From contig CM065387.1 in NCBI GenBank assembly GCA_033060915.1, positions 44,161,501 to 44,225,500 on the forward strand: DNA of 64,000 nt, read 5' to 3'. This document shows positions 23,922 through 37,430 of this stretch, in pieces; position 1 is the stretch's first letter; each line of letters starts with the position of its first letter. Under the pieces are notes generated by a model. The model made no database searches and was not told the DNA's origin. It was given only the letters and a program-made list of their open reading frames with translations. This DNA comes from Euryodendron excelsum. Taxonomy: Eukaryota > Streptophyta > Magnoliopsida > Ericales > Pentaphylacaceae. The position numbers and the translations under genes were made by a program.

Positions 23922-24812
23922 ATTTTTTTTTTTTTTTTTTGGTGAACTCGCGTCTAATTTGTTTGCCTACACAGTACCTGTGTATCTCAGGCACCCACTT
24001 TTAAATTCAATAGGTTATTAGCACTTTGATGGTGACCTATTGTAGATGTTTGTTATTTCAAGAATTTTTGCAATATGGCCTGAAGTCTAAATTTCTTATT
24101 CAGTCATTCCAATTATGAAGCTAATTTTCCATAGTAGTGGACCAATCATTGAACTAATTAGCAGGCACAAAATCATCCTGAGTCATAAATTAATAAAGTA
24201 TAAGAACATCTTCAATACTATTCTTTGAAACATAGCCATATAGTAAATATTCGTACTATTCACATATAATACCCATATGTGCATATGAATGAAAAAAATT
24301 CTATTTTTTGTCCAAATCTGGAACATAATGAAAAATACTCTTTTTTGAGTTGGACTGTATAATATACATATTATACTTTTGATAAAATGAGAGCTTTAGT
24401 GGAAAAGAAACAAAAGAATAGAGATAGTATAGGAATGAAGGTAGTTTGCTATGAATGGTTGGAGAAGAAGAAGAAGAATACAAGGCAAGTTCAATAACCT
24501 TGTTGTGTTACCATGACAAACATAAAGGGGAATGGAGAAATTCTTATTCTCATTGATAATGAATGAATACAATTGGGGTAAATATATAGAATTCAATCCC
24601 TTGATCCATGCATACGATTAAGGCTAATACCTAAACCAACGATTCTAAAGAAGGAAAGATATAAGGAAGATTTGATGTTCCTTTGACTGGGTATTTACAA
24701 TACGGAAACTATTACAATTATGTAGCCTATTAACTACTACTATTATTTTAACTATTGTTCTCTTAGAAAATCAGTGTAATCAATTGTGACAGTCAAATAC
24801 TAGTACTCAAAA
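23922..24812. other. Intergenic DNA left of the LINE
   Basis: It starts with a T run (about 23923-23940). No gene is supported. The last 60 to 100 bases (from about 24710) resemble 20940-21040 in patches, for example TGACAGTCA near 24787, so they may belong to copy II of the duplicated segment. Confidence 0.5.
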
Positions 24813-25022
24813 TTTTTTTATCCTTTTTGAGAGAGAGAGAGAGAGAAAGAGAGAGAACAACAACTGGGAATGAAAAAGCCCTAATTTCTGCAACATCAAT
24901 GGCTCATCATCGCCGATCATCGACATCATCACCAATTCACCATCGTCTTTGCCTTCGTCCCAATTTCATCTAGCCTTCCCTTCATTCTGCTCCCTGGTAA
25001 ACCTTTACTAGGTGTATGTTAT

Positions 25023-26772
25023 TGATTACACCCCAAAAATGTAATCATAAGTTCTTAATTTGTACTTTGTTAGACTTATATTGTAATTAATTGTCTTATT
25101 TTAGTTAGATATTTGTTTGAGTATGTTTTGTATGTGTTTTTTAGGTTATATAAGCTAATAAAGGCAAAAAGAAAGCAAGAATAATCAAAGCGGGTTCAAG
25201 GCGAATAATTTGTTCATGAAAATTCAGACCTGTCTTGGTATTCTGGCCATAACTTTTTACTCCAATGTCCGATTGAGTTGATTTTTATGCCATTGGAAAG
25301 AAGACTTCAAGCTCTACAACTTTGCCTCTAATGTGCATCGGCTGAATGGAGTTCTAGGATGGTCAAATCAAGTTTCGAAGTTTCTAGGGTCGAACAGTGA
25401 TGAACAGTACCCGTCCGAACGGTTACTGTTCAACGTTCGGACGGTTACTGTTCATGAACGGTTACTATTCACCACCCGGACGCACTTCAAACGGCCGTTA
25501 GACGCACCGTCCGAACAGTATTCGAACAGTTGCTGTTCATCCAGAATACATTTTTTGCGTCCGAAGCTGCATTTTTAGGGTTTTTTGTATAATTTTTAAG
25601 TAGTTAGGGTTAGTTTGAGCTAAGGGGGCAGCGGGCGAAGCTCTCAAAGGTTGGTTTTTTCCTTTTTTTCTTCATTTTTAGCTTAGATTTAGCTTTGTAA
25701 TTTTCTTCATTTTTAGCTTAGATTTAGCTTTGTAATTGTAGTATAGGTGTAAAACTTGTAGTTTTCTTCCATTGTATTGTATTTTCTTTCACTTTCTTGC
25801 ACTTTTTTACATTTTCTTTGTAACCAAACATCTTTAATATTCAAGTAAATTTTAGATTTAAGTCTCTACATGCTTTCTTTACATTCTTACATGTTTTTTT
25901 TTTTTTATGATATATTCAACTAGCTAGAATTTACATTGGGTTTAAATGTGAAAATCACCGAAATAATCCAAGGAATTCAATTGGAGGTATCTCATGGATT
26001 AATTGCCATATTTTCTTAGAATTCGAATTTCTAGTAATTAGGTGTGGAATTTTAGAAAACTTAGATTATTGACTAAGTTTGGAGATTTTCATCACCCAAA
26101 TCAATGATATTAATTTAGGACTCTTTACTAGAAAAATACTCCACAATTGCTAGAAATTCATTCCCAACAATTGATTGAAGATGCCTTAGAAAACCTAGGT
26201 TATTGATTATGTTTGACTAATCAATGCACAAACCAAAAATTTGGTATTGACTAAGTTGGATCGATGGTATTAACCTTTAATTCCCCATTGAATATGTATC
26301 TAATTTCAATGGCTTGAGAATTATCGGTTTTCAAAGTTAAATCTTTCGAATCAAACACACTTAAATGTTGTGTTTGATTTGAGTTATAAACCCCATTGAA
26401 AACCTTAGATGAAATTGAGTGATTGGATCATTTGAGCCCAATTCCCTTTTAATTACCTTAATTCTATTTTCATTTTGCTTACTTTAATTGTCTAGTGTTA
26501 ATTGCTTTAATTTCCATTGCATTAGGTTAGTAATCCAAAACCATCATCAAAAACCCAAAACATTTCGGACTTTTTATTTTAGATCTAATTCCCCTTTTTA
26601 TTGCAATTCAATCCTAGGTTAGGTTGGAGTGAGTTGAGTGTTAGAGCCTATATTTGGCTAGACCCCTTGGGAGAGAACGATACTGGATCTTCCGGTTTAT
26701 ACTTGATCGCGACCCCGTATCTTGCAGGGTGCTAACTCCATTTGCAGAAAAACCGCATTTGGGGGCGAGTTA
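25023..26772 (+). repeat. TE-B2 solo LTR (1750 bp) in the LINE 5' region
   Basis: Starts TGATTACACC and ends GGGGGCGAGTTA, flanked by the perfect 5-bp duplication GTTAT (25018-25022 and 26773-26777). No internal region is present, so it is a solo LTR. U3 palindromes (CCGTCCGAACGG and its reverse) lie at about 25409-25545. It ends in TA rather than the usual CA. Confidence 0.92.
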
Positions 26773-27146
26773 GTTATCTATGTCGCTATACTTTTTTTCA
26801 AATTTCAAATTTTTGATCATCCTGTCGCTGACTTTTTCGATTCTGATCAGGTTTGTTCTGGCATTCCCTTCACTCCCTTTCCCTTCTTCGCTCCTAATTT
26901 GCCCTTAGTCTCTTCGTTCTTTTGGCTTATTTTCTTTCTCTCTGTGCTCCCCTATTTCTTCTTCTTCTTCAGGTCTTGTTGTTGCCTTCCATTATTCCTT
27001 TTCCTTCTCTTCAGCTTTGTCTTCTTCCAGTTGGCTTTCTTTTCTCTTTCTTCCCTTGGTTTCTTTACCTGCTCTTTTCTTTTTCATTTGGGATTTCTAG
27101 TTTTTTCCATGATTCATTCTCTTAAGCCAGCATCCTTTTTTTATCT

Positions 27147-28862
27147 TCGTTGATAATCTCCCTAAATCTATTCATAGCGAATGGCTTTTCAAAATCTTCA
27201 GTGATTGTCGTAAAGTCCTAGACATTTTCATTCCTTTTAAGAGAAGAGTCTCTAGGCTCTCTAGATTTGGATTTCTTAGATTATATTATGAAGCAGATGC
27301 AACAAGAGCTATCAAGTTGTATAATGGTGTTTGGTTACTTCACTCCCAACTCAGAGTTCACAAGGGTAGGCCTATCCACAGTCAAGATAAACCCCATTTC
27401 AATGGCAATGCTAAAATCAGTTCATTTTATGGGTTACGTGCAATACCCTCTCATAGAGTGGAATACACTATCCTTGGCAATTCAAGGCTTTGAGAGATGA
27501 TAGATCTTATAAACAAGCTATGTTCGAGAAGCATAATTTTCAAACTCATCTGAAGTCTCAGCAGGAAGTGAGCACCAAAAGCCTAAGCAGTGAATTTGGA
27601 TGAGGATTGGTTAAAATGCTGTGTTGTTGAAATTCTTAAGAAATCAAATAATGTTTAGGGTCTCCAAGAAGCTCTAAGCTCAGTCGGTTATTCTGGTATC
27701 TTTGTTAAACCTCTTGGCAGCTCTAAAGTTCTTTTACAATTCATAAGTATGGAAGAGAAGAAAGCTATGCTCATAGATGAATCTTGGATTCACTCATGGT
27801 TTGAAGTGGCGTATGAATGGAGTCACAGTGAATCTAATCAGTTTAGAAGAGTCCGGCTTAATGTATTAAGTATGCCTATCCAAGCTTGGAATGAAAATAT
27901 TTTTAGAAACATTTGTGAGAAATGGGGATCTGTAGTTACAGTTGATAAAAGGACATCTGATAAGCTGGATTTAGAATTTGGAAGAGTCCTTATCAACACA
28001 AACTTTGCAAATCCTATATGTGGTGTATGTAATTTTAAAGTTGGGAAGTTTGTTTACAAAATCAGAGTCTCAGAAGATGTTTTGTAGAAGCTTTATATTT
28101 GAGGAAGACAATTGGGTCCAGAGAGGTCAAATAAAAATTTGGGTAGGCAGGTGGATGAGGCTAGCAAAGATGCACACTTATCAGTGCCTAAGCAAAATCA
28201 GGTAAATAATCTTTCCTTTAATCAAGGAGTTAACTCATCATTTGTTAGCGACTAGGATTTGGTAAGCAAAGTGGCAAAATCTGACTTAAGGGTCAATGGT
28301 AAGGAGGATTTCTTTGGGAATTAATAGAATTCACTTGCTCAAATAGCCAACACCTTTAATAATGTTGGTAGTCCTGATTCTGTGCAGGTCATCTCTGAAC
28401 TTCGGAGTAAAAGGTATAGCCTTGTGTTGCTAGCTAATGATGATAATCCTAGAGTAAATTCTCATCAAGATCAACCTTCTAAGGAAATCCCATTAGAGCA
28501 GAAGAACCTAAGTGTTACTTTATCTTATTCTAGAAGTATAATGGAGAACATGGTATGTTATGCTCAGGCCACTATTGGAGGTCCTAGCAAAGCTTTGCCT
28601 ACAAAGAGTAAGAAGCACAAAAGGAAGAACTTGTCTCAATTGGGGTACAAGGGTAATGACTGCAAGTTACTGTTAGTTCTCAAACTTTTTAATTGTAGAA
28701 GGGCCTCTATCTCCCCCTTATCCTCTGTCCCTTTTCAACACATTATTAACAGAAATACAGTGATTATCAACCAATTGAACTCTCATCTAAATTCTGAAGC
28801 TGCTAGCACAGTTCAAATGGGCAAAGATTTAGGCATTGATTTTCAAGGCAATGAAGGCTAGA
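27147..28862 (+). pseudogene. LINE ORF1: RNA-binding protein with RRM and zinc-finger-protein-like segment, broken
   Basis: From 27147 the frame reads DNLPKSIHSEWLF... with an RNP1-like RFGFLRLYY, the RNA-recognition fold of plant L1 ORF1 proteins, up to a stop at 27498. A second open part (27749-28087) has WIHSWFE, MPIQAWNENIF and FGRVLI, typical of the conserved domain after the RRM. A third part (28382-28861) is low in recognisable motifs. Frameshifts and stops separate these. The family role is binding LINE RNA for its own retrotransposition. Confidence 0.75.
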
Positions 28863-29059
28863 ACTTGAAAGCTTTAGTGGATGCAGACTGGAAAGACTTG
28901 GACAATGCATCAACAAGGAAATATAGGGGAGAGGTGCCATAACCAATAGCTAGTGCACCAAGTTAGTATTCTAGTGCTTTTGTTTCATAATGAAAGTCCT
29001 TCCTTCGAATATTAGAGGTTTGGGCAAGGTTGAGAAAAGGAGAATGGTTAAGCACTTGG

Positions 29060-30545
29060 TGGCACGCCTCCAAATGTGCTTCACAACTGGAGTCACTCCG
29101 CAAGAGTACGGAGGTCGCGCATATAGTAAAAAGTGGAGGATTTAGTGTCGTTCCCTCCCAAGGGAATTCTGCAAATATAGCAACAAAGCTCAACTAGCAC
29201 GGGCACTTATCTTGATGGATTGCAAATGAAAATTCTTTTCTTTTCCTAACATAAAAGAGACCGAAAATATGTTGGTTTTGAGGTGATGCTGGTTCAATGC
29301 TTAATGCAATAACTTAATGACTAAGGAAGGCAATAAAATTTAGTTTTATGTAATTTAGGAGAAAAGCTTGGATATGGTTGTTTCGATCCACCAATTCACG
29401 ACAAAGGTTTCCAATGAAAGGTTTATAACTTAAATCAAGAATCACACCTTGGATTCTTGATTCGGAAAATTTCAACTATAAAAATGTGGGTTTTTATTTG
29501 ATTGAGCATAAAGAGGAAATCTATGATTGACACCCTAGAATCAAACCTTAGACATGTGCAATACCTATACCAAACATTGATTTGTGCATAAATATTGCTA
29601 AGGGATTATGAATCTAAGTTTTTCTAATGAATCTCATGCTAAATCAAATGGAACCATAATATTTAAGGATATGACTTTTAAGTTCATACAACCCATTTTC
29701 AACCCTTTGAAGATCCTTGGTGGATCTTCACAACTACATCCAAAAGATGTTTAGTTACTAAAATCCATGTCCAAGGGCATAAAAGAAGACAAATCTACCA
29801 TTAAACTATATAGAACTAGTGTTTGGTTGCTAAGAAAGTGAGAGAAAATGACAAGAAAATGAGAGAAAGTGGCTAGAAAGAGTAGAGAAACATTCACTTC
29901 ATATATATCAAGCATTCATTTACAATGATCCAAAACCATAAATGACAACAATACAAAGCATTAAAGTAAATCTAACTAAAAACCTTACAAAATAACAAAA
30001 GGCCCTTTTTGGAAGCTCATTTTCTGTCCAGTTTTGCAGAAAAAAACCCTAGAATCCCCTTTGTCCCGTATATACAGCTTTTATACTCTACAGAAAAATA
30101 GAGTCTGTACAAACCGATCGATCGGTAGGGCGACCGATCGAACGGTCATGGCGATCGAACGCCCGATCGATTGCAAAACCGACCCTTCTGAAGTTTGCAT
30201 TTCTGTCGTCTGTTGAGGGAATTCTGACGTCATCGATCGAACGACTGATCGATCGGAAAAATGCCCTCTCTAAAGTTTGCTACCGAAGGTCGAACAGAGA
30301 TCACCGATCGATCGGTGATCTTGCGATCGATTGGCCGATCGAACGTTCCGTGGACCGTTCGATCGGGCGATCGATCGGTCATCCTCATATTTGCCCATTT
30401 GCCTTGGTTTAAGCTCCAATTCTTGTAAGAAGTGCACAAAAAGAGTTTTAATGCATTTTAGGAGTTAAAATACTAAATTAACACTGAAACTCAATTAATC
30501 AACTAACAATTTAAACTTAAAGATTACTATTTCTGAGAGTAATCA
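29060..30545 (-). repeat. TE-A3 solo LTR (1486 bp) in the LINE endonuclease
   Basis: TGGCACGCC...GAGTAATCA on the plus strand, flanked by a perfect CTTGG duplication (29055-29059 and 30546-30550). Removing the LTR and one duplicate rejoins the endonuclease reading. U3 palindromes are perfect at 30114-30125 and 30304-30315. Confidence 0.95.
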
Positions 30546-30877
30546 CTTGGTAAAAGATAGAGAGATTGGAATGCTATTTCTTTAAGAAACTAAGTGTTCT
30601 TGTTATGATATTAGGAAAGTTTGTTCAGTTTGTGGTTCAGTTGATATGGGTTGGGTAGCTTCAGATTCTGTAGGAGCTTCTGGAGGGTTATTGTATCCTT
30701 GGAATCAGGAGTTTTTCTCCTTCCAATCTAATCATTGATAAACATTTCATCATTCTTAGGGAAAAATTGCTAGGAAAAGTTGATTGTGTGTATGCTAATG
30801 TTTATGGTCCTAATGAAGATAGTGATAGGAAAGTCGTTTGGGACCAATTGTCCTTGCTTATTAGTTCTTTGAATTGC

Positions 30878-32587
30878 TAACTCGCTCCGAAAAGTACAAA
30901 ATGGAGTTAGTTATCCCGCAAGAGTACGGGGTTACGATGAAGTATAAACCGGAAGATCCGGTATCGTTCTCTCCCAAGGAACCTAGTCAAATATAAGGTT
31001 TAGCACTCAACTCATACTAACCTAACCTAGGATCAAATTGCAATTAAAGAGGGGAATTGGATCTAAAATAAAAAGGAAAATAAAAAGGACCGAAAATATT
31101 TTGGGTTTTGATGATGGTTTTAAATTACTAACCTATTGCAATGAAAATAAAAACAATTAACACTATATAATTAAAGTAAAGCAAAATGAAAATAGAATTA
31201 AGGCAATTAAAGGGGAATTGGGCTCAAATGATCCAGTCACTCAATTTCATCCAAGGTTTTCAATGAGGTTTATAACTCAAATCAAATACAACATTTAAGT
31301 GTGTTTGATTCAGAGAATTTAGCTTTGAAAATCGATTATTCTTAAGCAATTGAAATTAGATACATGTTTGATGGGGAATCAAAGGTTAATACCATCGATT
31401 CAACTTAGTCAATACCAAATTTGTGATTTGTGCATTGATTAGCCAAACATAGTCAATAATCTAGGTTTTCTAAGGTATCTTTAATCAATTGTTGGGAATG
31501 AATTTCTAGAAATTGTGGAGTTTTTGTCTAGTCAAGGGTCCTAAATTAATACCATCAATTTGGGTGATCAAAATCTCCAAACTTAGTCAATAATTCAAGT
31601 TTTTTAAAATTCCACATCTAATTACTAAAAATTCGAATTCTAGAAAAATATGGCAATTAATTCATAAGACACCTCCATTGAATTTCTTGGATTATTTGGG
31701 TGATTTTCACATTTAAACACAATTTAAATTACTAGCTACATGGATACATCATAAAAGCTTGCAAAAATGAAATGACAACCATAAAGAGATTTAAATCTAA
31801 AATTAACTACAATAATAAGACTGTTTGGTTACAAGAAAAATAAGAAAAAATGCAAAAAAGTGCAAAAAAGTGAAAGAAAATACAAGACAATGAATAAAAT
31901 TACAAGTTTCTACACTATACTACAATTAAAAAGCTAAATCTAAGCTAAAAATGAAGAAAAATGGAAAAACTAACCTTGGAGAGCTTCTCCCGTCACCCCC
32001 TTGCTCAAAACTAACCCTAACTACTCAAAAACTTTACAAAAAAACCCTAAAAACGCAGCTTCGGACGCAAAAAATGCATTCTGGATGAACAGTAACCGTC
32101 CGAATACTGTCCGAACGGTGCGTTCGATAGGTGTTTGAAATGCGTTTGGACGGTGAATAGTAACCGTCCAAAACGGTGAACAGTAACCGTTTGGACGAGT
32201 ACTATTCATCGTTGTTCAACTGTAGAAACTTTGAAGCTTGATTTGACCACCTTAGAGCTCGATTCAGCCGATGCACATTATAGGCAAAGTTGTAGAGCTT
32301 GAAGTCTTCTTTCCAATGACATAAAAATCAGCCTCAATTGGATATTGGAGTAAAAAGTTATGGCTAAAATACCGAGACAGGTCTGAATTTTCATGAACAA
32401 ATTATTCGCCTTGAACCCACTTTGATTATTCTTGCTTTGTTTTTGCCTTTATTAGCTTATAAAACCTACAAAACACATACAAAACATACTCAAATAAATA
32501 TCTAACTAAAATAAGATAATTAATTACAATATAAATCTAACAAAGTACAGATTAAGGGCTTATGATTACACTTTTAGGGTGTAATCA
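30878..32587 (-). repeat. TE-B3 solo LTR (1710 bp) in the LINE endonuclease
   Basis: The plus strand shows TAACTCGC...GTGTAATCA. Flanks ATTGC (30873-30877) and ACTGC (32588-32592) are a one-mismatch target duplication. Like B2 it ends in TA on its own strand. The palindrome cluster lies at about 32090-32200. Confidence 0.9.
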
Positions 32588-34559
32588 ACTGCCCTTGGTG
32601 TCATAGAGGTGATTTCAACGAAATTTTGAATATAGGGGAAAGGAAAGGTAACATCAGATGCTTTCTTGGGATGAAACAATTCAAGGCTTTTTTAATAGAT
32701 GCAGGTCTCTTCGACTTACCTCTAAGGGGAAGAAGGTACACCTGGTCTAATTGCCAAGTTATTGAGATTTTATCAAGGATAGACCGATTTTTGGTGAATT
32801 GACCGTGGTTTGATTCTTTTAACTATTCTTTCTGGGGTCTGGACAGAAAGCATTCAGACCATTGTGCTATTCTGTTATCTGATGATTCTATGGACTGGGG
32901 TCCAAAACCTTTCAAGCTCTTTAATGTGTGGCTTTCTCAGAGATCATTTATCTCTTTAGTAAAAGATTCATGGGCATCTTCTTGCATTACAGGTTGGGGT
33001 AGCCATGTTTTTCTCAAGAAGCTACAACTATTAAAGAAGGTTATCGAAAACTGGAATACCAATGTGTTGGTGATGTTAAGCTAAAAATCTCTGCCTTGGA
33101 AAAGGATCTTCATGAATTAGACTTGAAAGGGGATTCTATAGATCTTACTTTAAAATAAACTCTCAAAAAAAGATCCTTTAAATCCAAACTTTGGAAATCG
33201 CTCAGGATGGAAGAATCTATGTTGAGGCAAAAATCCAGAGTTTTATAGCTTAAGGAAGGGGACAAAAACACTGGCTTCTTCCATGCTTGTAATCAAAGAA
33301 GGTATAGGAGAAATCTGATCAGCCAAATCAATAAAGGAGATTATCTCTTAAGTCATCTAGAGGCAATCAAACAGGAGGGCTTTGAGCACTTTCAGCATAG
33401 ATTTTAAGAATGTTCCTTGCAAATGCCTTATCTTGCTAGGGACTTCAACCTCAAATTACCAGCCCCTAGTAGCATTTCTCTTGAAGTGACATTTCAAGAG
33501 GAAAAGGTTTAGGAGGCTATCAAAAGCTGTAGTGGCAACAAGGCCTCAGGTCCTGATGGATTCACTCTCAAGTTCTACAAAGCATTCTGGCCTATTCTAA
33601 AATCAGACGTTCTCACTTTTATGGAAGAATTCCACCAAAATGCTAAGCTGGTGAGAGGTCTTAACTCTTCTTTCATTGCTTTGATTCCTAAGACTCAATT
33701 TTCTGATTGCTTTGACCAGTATAGACCTATTAGCCGTATTAGCTCCTTGTACAAGGTTCTTGCTAAAACACTGGCAATCAGATTGAAAAAAAAGGTTATA
33801 CATGAGATTATTAGAGAATCTCATTCAGCTTTTATTAAAGGGAGGCTAATTCTGGATGGTGTTTTAATTGCTAATGAGGTGTTAGATGGCTTTAAAAGCA
33901 ACAAACAATCTGGGGTGTTGCTTAAACTAGACTTTGAAAAAGCTTTTGATTTTCTAAATTGGAAATTTCTAATCAACACGATGAATAACTGGGGGTTTGG
34001 AGTCAAATGGTGCTATTGGATCTCAGAATGTATTTCATCAGATGTCATTTCAGTTTTTATTAATGGCTCAACTACTAAAGAATTAAGGATGCAAAGGGGC
34101 TTAAGGCAGGGAGACCCTTTCTCTCCCTTCTTGTTTAATATAGCTGTTGAAGGCCTGAATGTGCTCTTCCAGAGAGCCAAAGATTTGGGTCTTATAAAGA
34201 GCATATCCTTGGGGGACAATAGCTTGTTTCTTTCCCATCTGCTATTTGCAAATGACACCCTATTATTCTGTAAGGCTGACTTGGGTCAGCTAAGATGTAT
34301 CAAGAGAATCTTGAGATGCTTTACGCTACTTTCAGGGTTGAGGTTTAATTTTCATAAAAGTTTGATTTGTGGGGTGGGGGTCCAAGCTACTATTATGGAT
34401 GCATTTGCAAGGATTTTCAGATGCAAGACTGCTAAAGTCCCCTTTCATTATCTAGGCCTTCCTCTTGGATTTAATCCTAGGCTAGCAAAAACTTGGGATG
34501 GGCTTATCCTCAAAGTAAAGAGCAAATTGGCAGCTTAAAAGGGCATGTATTTATCTTTG

Positions 34560-34561
<2 letters not shown>

Positions 34562-34618
<57 letters not shown>
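34562..34618 (+). repeat. Poly-G run of 57 bases inside the LINE reverse transcriptase region
   Basis: Uninterrupted G from 34562 to 34618, then TTTGGGGGTT. It follows an expected short purine stretch of the ORF. It could be a true expansion or a sequencing or assembly artefact. Confidence 0.9.
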
Positions 34619-34620
<2 letters not shown>

Positions 34621-35435
34621 TGGGGGTTAGACTTCCTCTCATCAAATCTACCTTAGCTAGCCTTCTTATTAATTATCTTTCTCTCTTCACAATGCCTCAT
34701 CAGGTTTGTAAACAATTAGAGAAAATTAAGAGGAGTTTCCTCTGGGGGAAAGGGGATGGCAAGAAATGAATTTATTGTGTGAGTTGGGACTAAGTCACCA
34801 AGAGTAAAAAGAGTGGGGGCCTACGCATTACCTCTCTTAAACTAAAAAATGAAGATCTCCTTGTAAAATGGTGGTGGAGATTTAGCTCAGAGAAGGATGC
34901 AATCTGGAGAAGATACATTATTGGTAAATATTACTTAGACTCCTCAATTTGGTTGCCTAGGAACCTAAACAGGTCCCTCTACTCAAATATTTGGAAGGAT
35001 ATTCTTTTAGTGGGCATTGGAGAATTCAATTCCTTCAAACCTTGGGTTTTAAACTTTCAAATTAGCATAGGCTCTGGTCTCCATACCTCTTTCTGGTCAG
35101 ATCCCTAGTTAGGCAATGCTCCTTTATCAGTTTTATTCCTTAGGCTTTGCTCTCTTACTTCTCATAAGGAGATCATTGTTCATGAGGCTACTTCAAGTTT
35201 GTCCTCCTCAAATAGTTTAATTTGCTTCAGAAGGTCTCTCTTTCTATGGGAACAAAATAGTTTGGATGACTTAAGATCTATGATTGGCTCCTTATCCTAA
35301 ATTTGAATAAGATTGATTTCATGAAGTTGATTGGAGCATCAGATGTCTCTTTCTCTTGCCAATCCTGCTACAGGATAATGTCTTTTGGCCAAGCTCAAGA
35401 CTATCCTTCTTTTCATAAGCTTTGGAATATAAATG

Positions 35436-35476
35436 CCCCCCCCCCCCCCCCCCCCAACCAAAAAAAAAAAAAAAAA
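35436..35476 (+). repeat. Poly-C (20) followed by poly-A (16) inside LINE ORF2
   Basis: C at 35436-35455, then AACC, then A at 35460-35476. They lie in the frame just before the zinc-binding domain and code for Pro and Lys runs not expected in the family. Confidence 0.9.
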
Positions 35477-36033
35477 GCTTTGCTTTTTGCTTGGTTAGTA
35501 GTATTAGGAAATATCAAAACTAGATTGTTCTTAATCTTTAGAAAGATCCTTCCCCCTACCTCTAAAGACTATTGTGTTTTTTGTCATCAAGCTGCAGAAT
35601 CAGCAAATCACCTCCTCTTGCATTGCCATTTTTCATGGCTTATTTGCTCAACTATTCTAAATTGGTGGGCCATGGTGTGGGCTTGTCCCATGGACATTGA
35701 AGCCCTATTCTCGTGGTGATTGGATTCTAAATTGAGGAGGTTCCAAAAACCAATTTGGGAAGCTTTACTCATTGCAGTGCTATGGAACCTGTGGTTGCTT
35801 AGAAATGAGGTTCTCTTCAAGGATAAAGCTTGTGTTTGAGAAGATCTAGTTGACAATGTAAAGCTTCAAGTGGCCTTTCGGGTGAAAAAAGCAGTGAAGG
35901 GTCACTATTTCAACATTTCTGATTTTGTCTCTAACATTGCAGCTGTCCAACTCCTTCATCCTCCTCCTACAGGCATAGGCTAAGTTACTGTGTTTTGTGA
36001 GTTATGCTCTCTAGTTTGTGTTTATGTCTAGTT

Positions 36034-36669
36034 TGTTGGAAGAATTTCGTAAAACCACATCTTGTAATTCTCATCAACACAAATAAAGCATAACTTAAGA
36101 ATAAACCAAAGAACAATACAAGAACAATGCAATACAATTATTTTAATGAACAATAAAATATAGTTAAAGGAAAACAGAAAAGCTGGCTTGTGACAATTGA
36201 GAGGCGTGATAACACTGTCCTAAAGCAACTGTACCTCCCTACGTAAAGGTACATTCAGACATCAGCTGCTCCAAAATTCAACCCAATTTGCTCACAGTAT
36301 ATCTCCTCGGGAGTCATGTCTATCGGGAGAATAATGAACCGTCCCAGCCACGGTTGTCCATAAAACACAATATTTAAAAGTATAGAGAAGATGTTAGGAT
36401 AAGTATATATTTTTAGAATATCACCGTTGTATATCATCTTTTGTCTATATCTTAAACCATGCCAAGTATGAACCTTACATAGGCTTTAAGAAACTAGCCA
36501 TTATGACTATTAAACTTCTCAATTAATAGCTAGTAAATATTGTAACACCCGATTAAATTTTATGTAACAAATGATATAATAAACTTTGTAATAAAACCTT
36601 ATAACCGAATAATTAAATAATATAAATAAAGTTTTGGAATTTTAATAAAAGAATAATAATATTCTAACA
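36034..36669 (-). repeat. TE-F 3' LTR (636 bp)
   Basis: Pairs with 41198-41823. Base differences are few and scattered, so the insertion is fairly young relative to the LINE. Confidence 0.9.
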
Positions 36670-37430
36670 ATCCCCCATAAATTTCAAAACTTCAAAATAA
36701 ATAAATATAATAGGTTTGGGCAGCTTTAATACTGCGCAATAAGTGTAGGTGTCTTTTGGACTTGAACCTCACTTAGTGTTAACAGTTTCTCTCTGAAGGA
36801 TCATAGTGGGACTACACCTTGAACTAGACTCTTTAAGCTAGAGTTCAACATGTCACACACACAGTACCGACCATTAGACATGTTCGCGGGTTGGTGCGAT
36901 TATGGCCATGCACTGATCTTGATTATCATTAGAGTTACTAGAGAACAGCCTGATTCTCATAGTCGCGGCCTCACGACGGCTTTCACTTAGGTGAATCCTC
37001 CAATGGTACATGTGACGAGAATACCCTGCGGGAGTTTGCCCGCCTTGGACTCATTCAGAGTTAAACCTTTCCTTAACGTTCACATTCCATAGCATAGATG
37101 CCTTAGGGATGAGCAGGAGAACATCTTAAGTATCTCCTAATATAATGGTGCTGGGTATTGAGTCACGCAGTATGGATTTGTTTTTACCCGTTGAACTTCC
37201 TTCATGGGGTCCCCAATCACAGAAGACGGGTTACTTCCCTAGGTGACTCCCTGTGGGCTTATGCTCATCCCCCTTGGACATATAAAGGAGCTAGCCTCAA
37301 GCGCTAGTCCAGAGGCAATTAATTTTATGTAACATTTTGACTTTTTAAGCCTGCCTCAATATATAAAAAAAAATTTAGCTTCCAACGCTAGTCCATAGAG
37401 AATATCCACGCTGAGAATACGCTTCATAAT
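36670..37430 (-). other. TE-F internal region, left part
   Basis: Noncoding; no supportable ORF. Sequence composition is mixed (G+C-richer than its surroundings, 36900-37300). Confidence 0.6.

Larger units (their letters stand above)
28990..35990 (+). pseudogene. LINE ORF2: endonuclease, reverse transcriptase and zinc-binding domain, broken and interrupted
   Basis: The frame starts MKVLPSNIRGLGKVEKRRMV at 28990, the apurinic-type endonuclease start. It is cut at 29059 by TE-A3, resumes at 30551 (VCSVCGSVDMGW, NVYGPNED), is cut again at 30877 by TE-B3, and resumes near 32588 (RDFNEIL, RRYTWSN, RIDRFLVN, KHSDHCAI). The reverse transcriptase has KASGPDGF (near 33541), a long open frame 33621-34538 with RQGDPFSPFLF, and the active-site box FANDT where FADD is expected, so a catalytic aspartate is lost (codon 34251). 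A C-terminal zinc-binding reverse-transcriptase-associated domain has CVFCHQAAESANHLLLHC (35570-35630). Poly-G and poly-C runs interrupt the frame. Confidence 0.88.

Noticed and set aside
23922..24812. A second polygalacturonase gene expected beside copy II of its upstream segment
   Set aside because: None of the family motifs (NTD, GDD, GHG, RIK) appears here or elsewhere outside 17014-19702.
26722..27153. 143-aa Phe-rich ORF as a membrane protein
   Set aside because: It starts inside the TE-B2 LTR and runs across the LTR border into LINE 5' pyrimidine-rich sequence, so it is a chance product.
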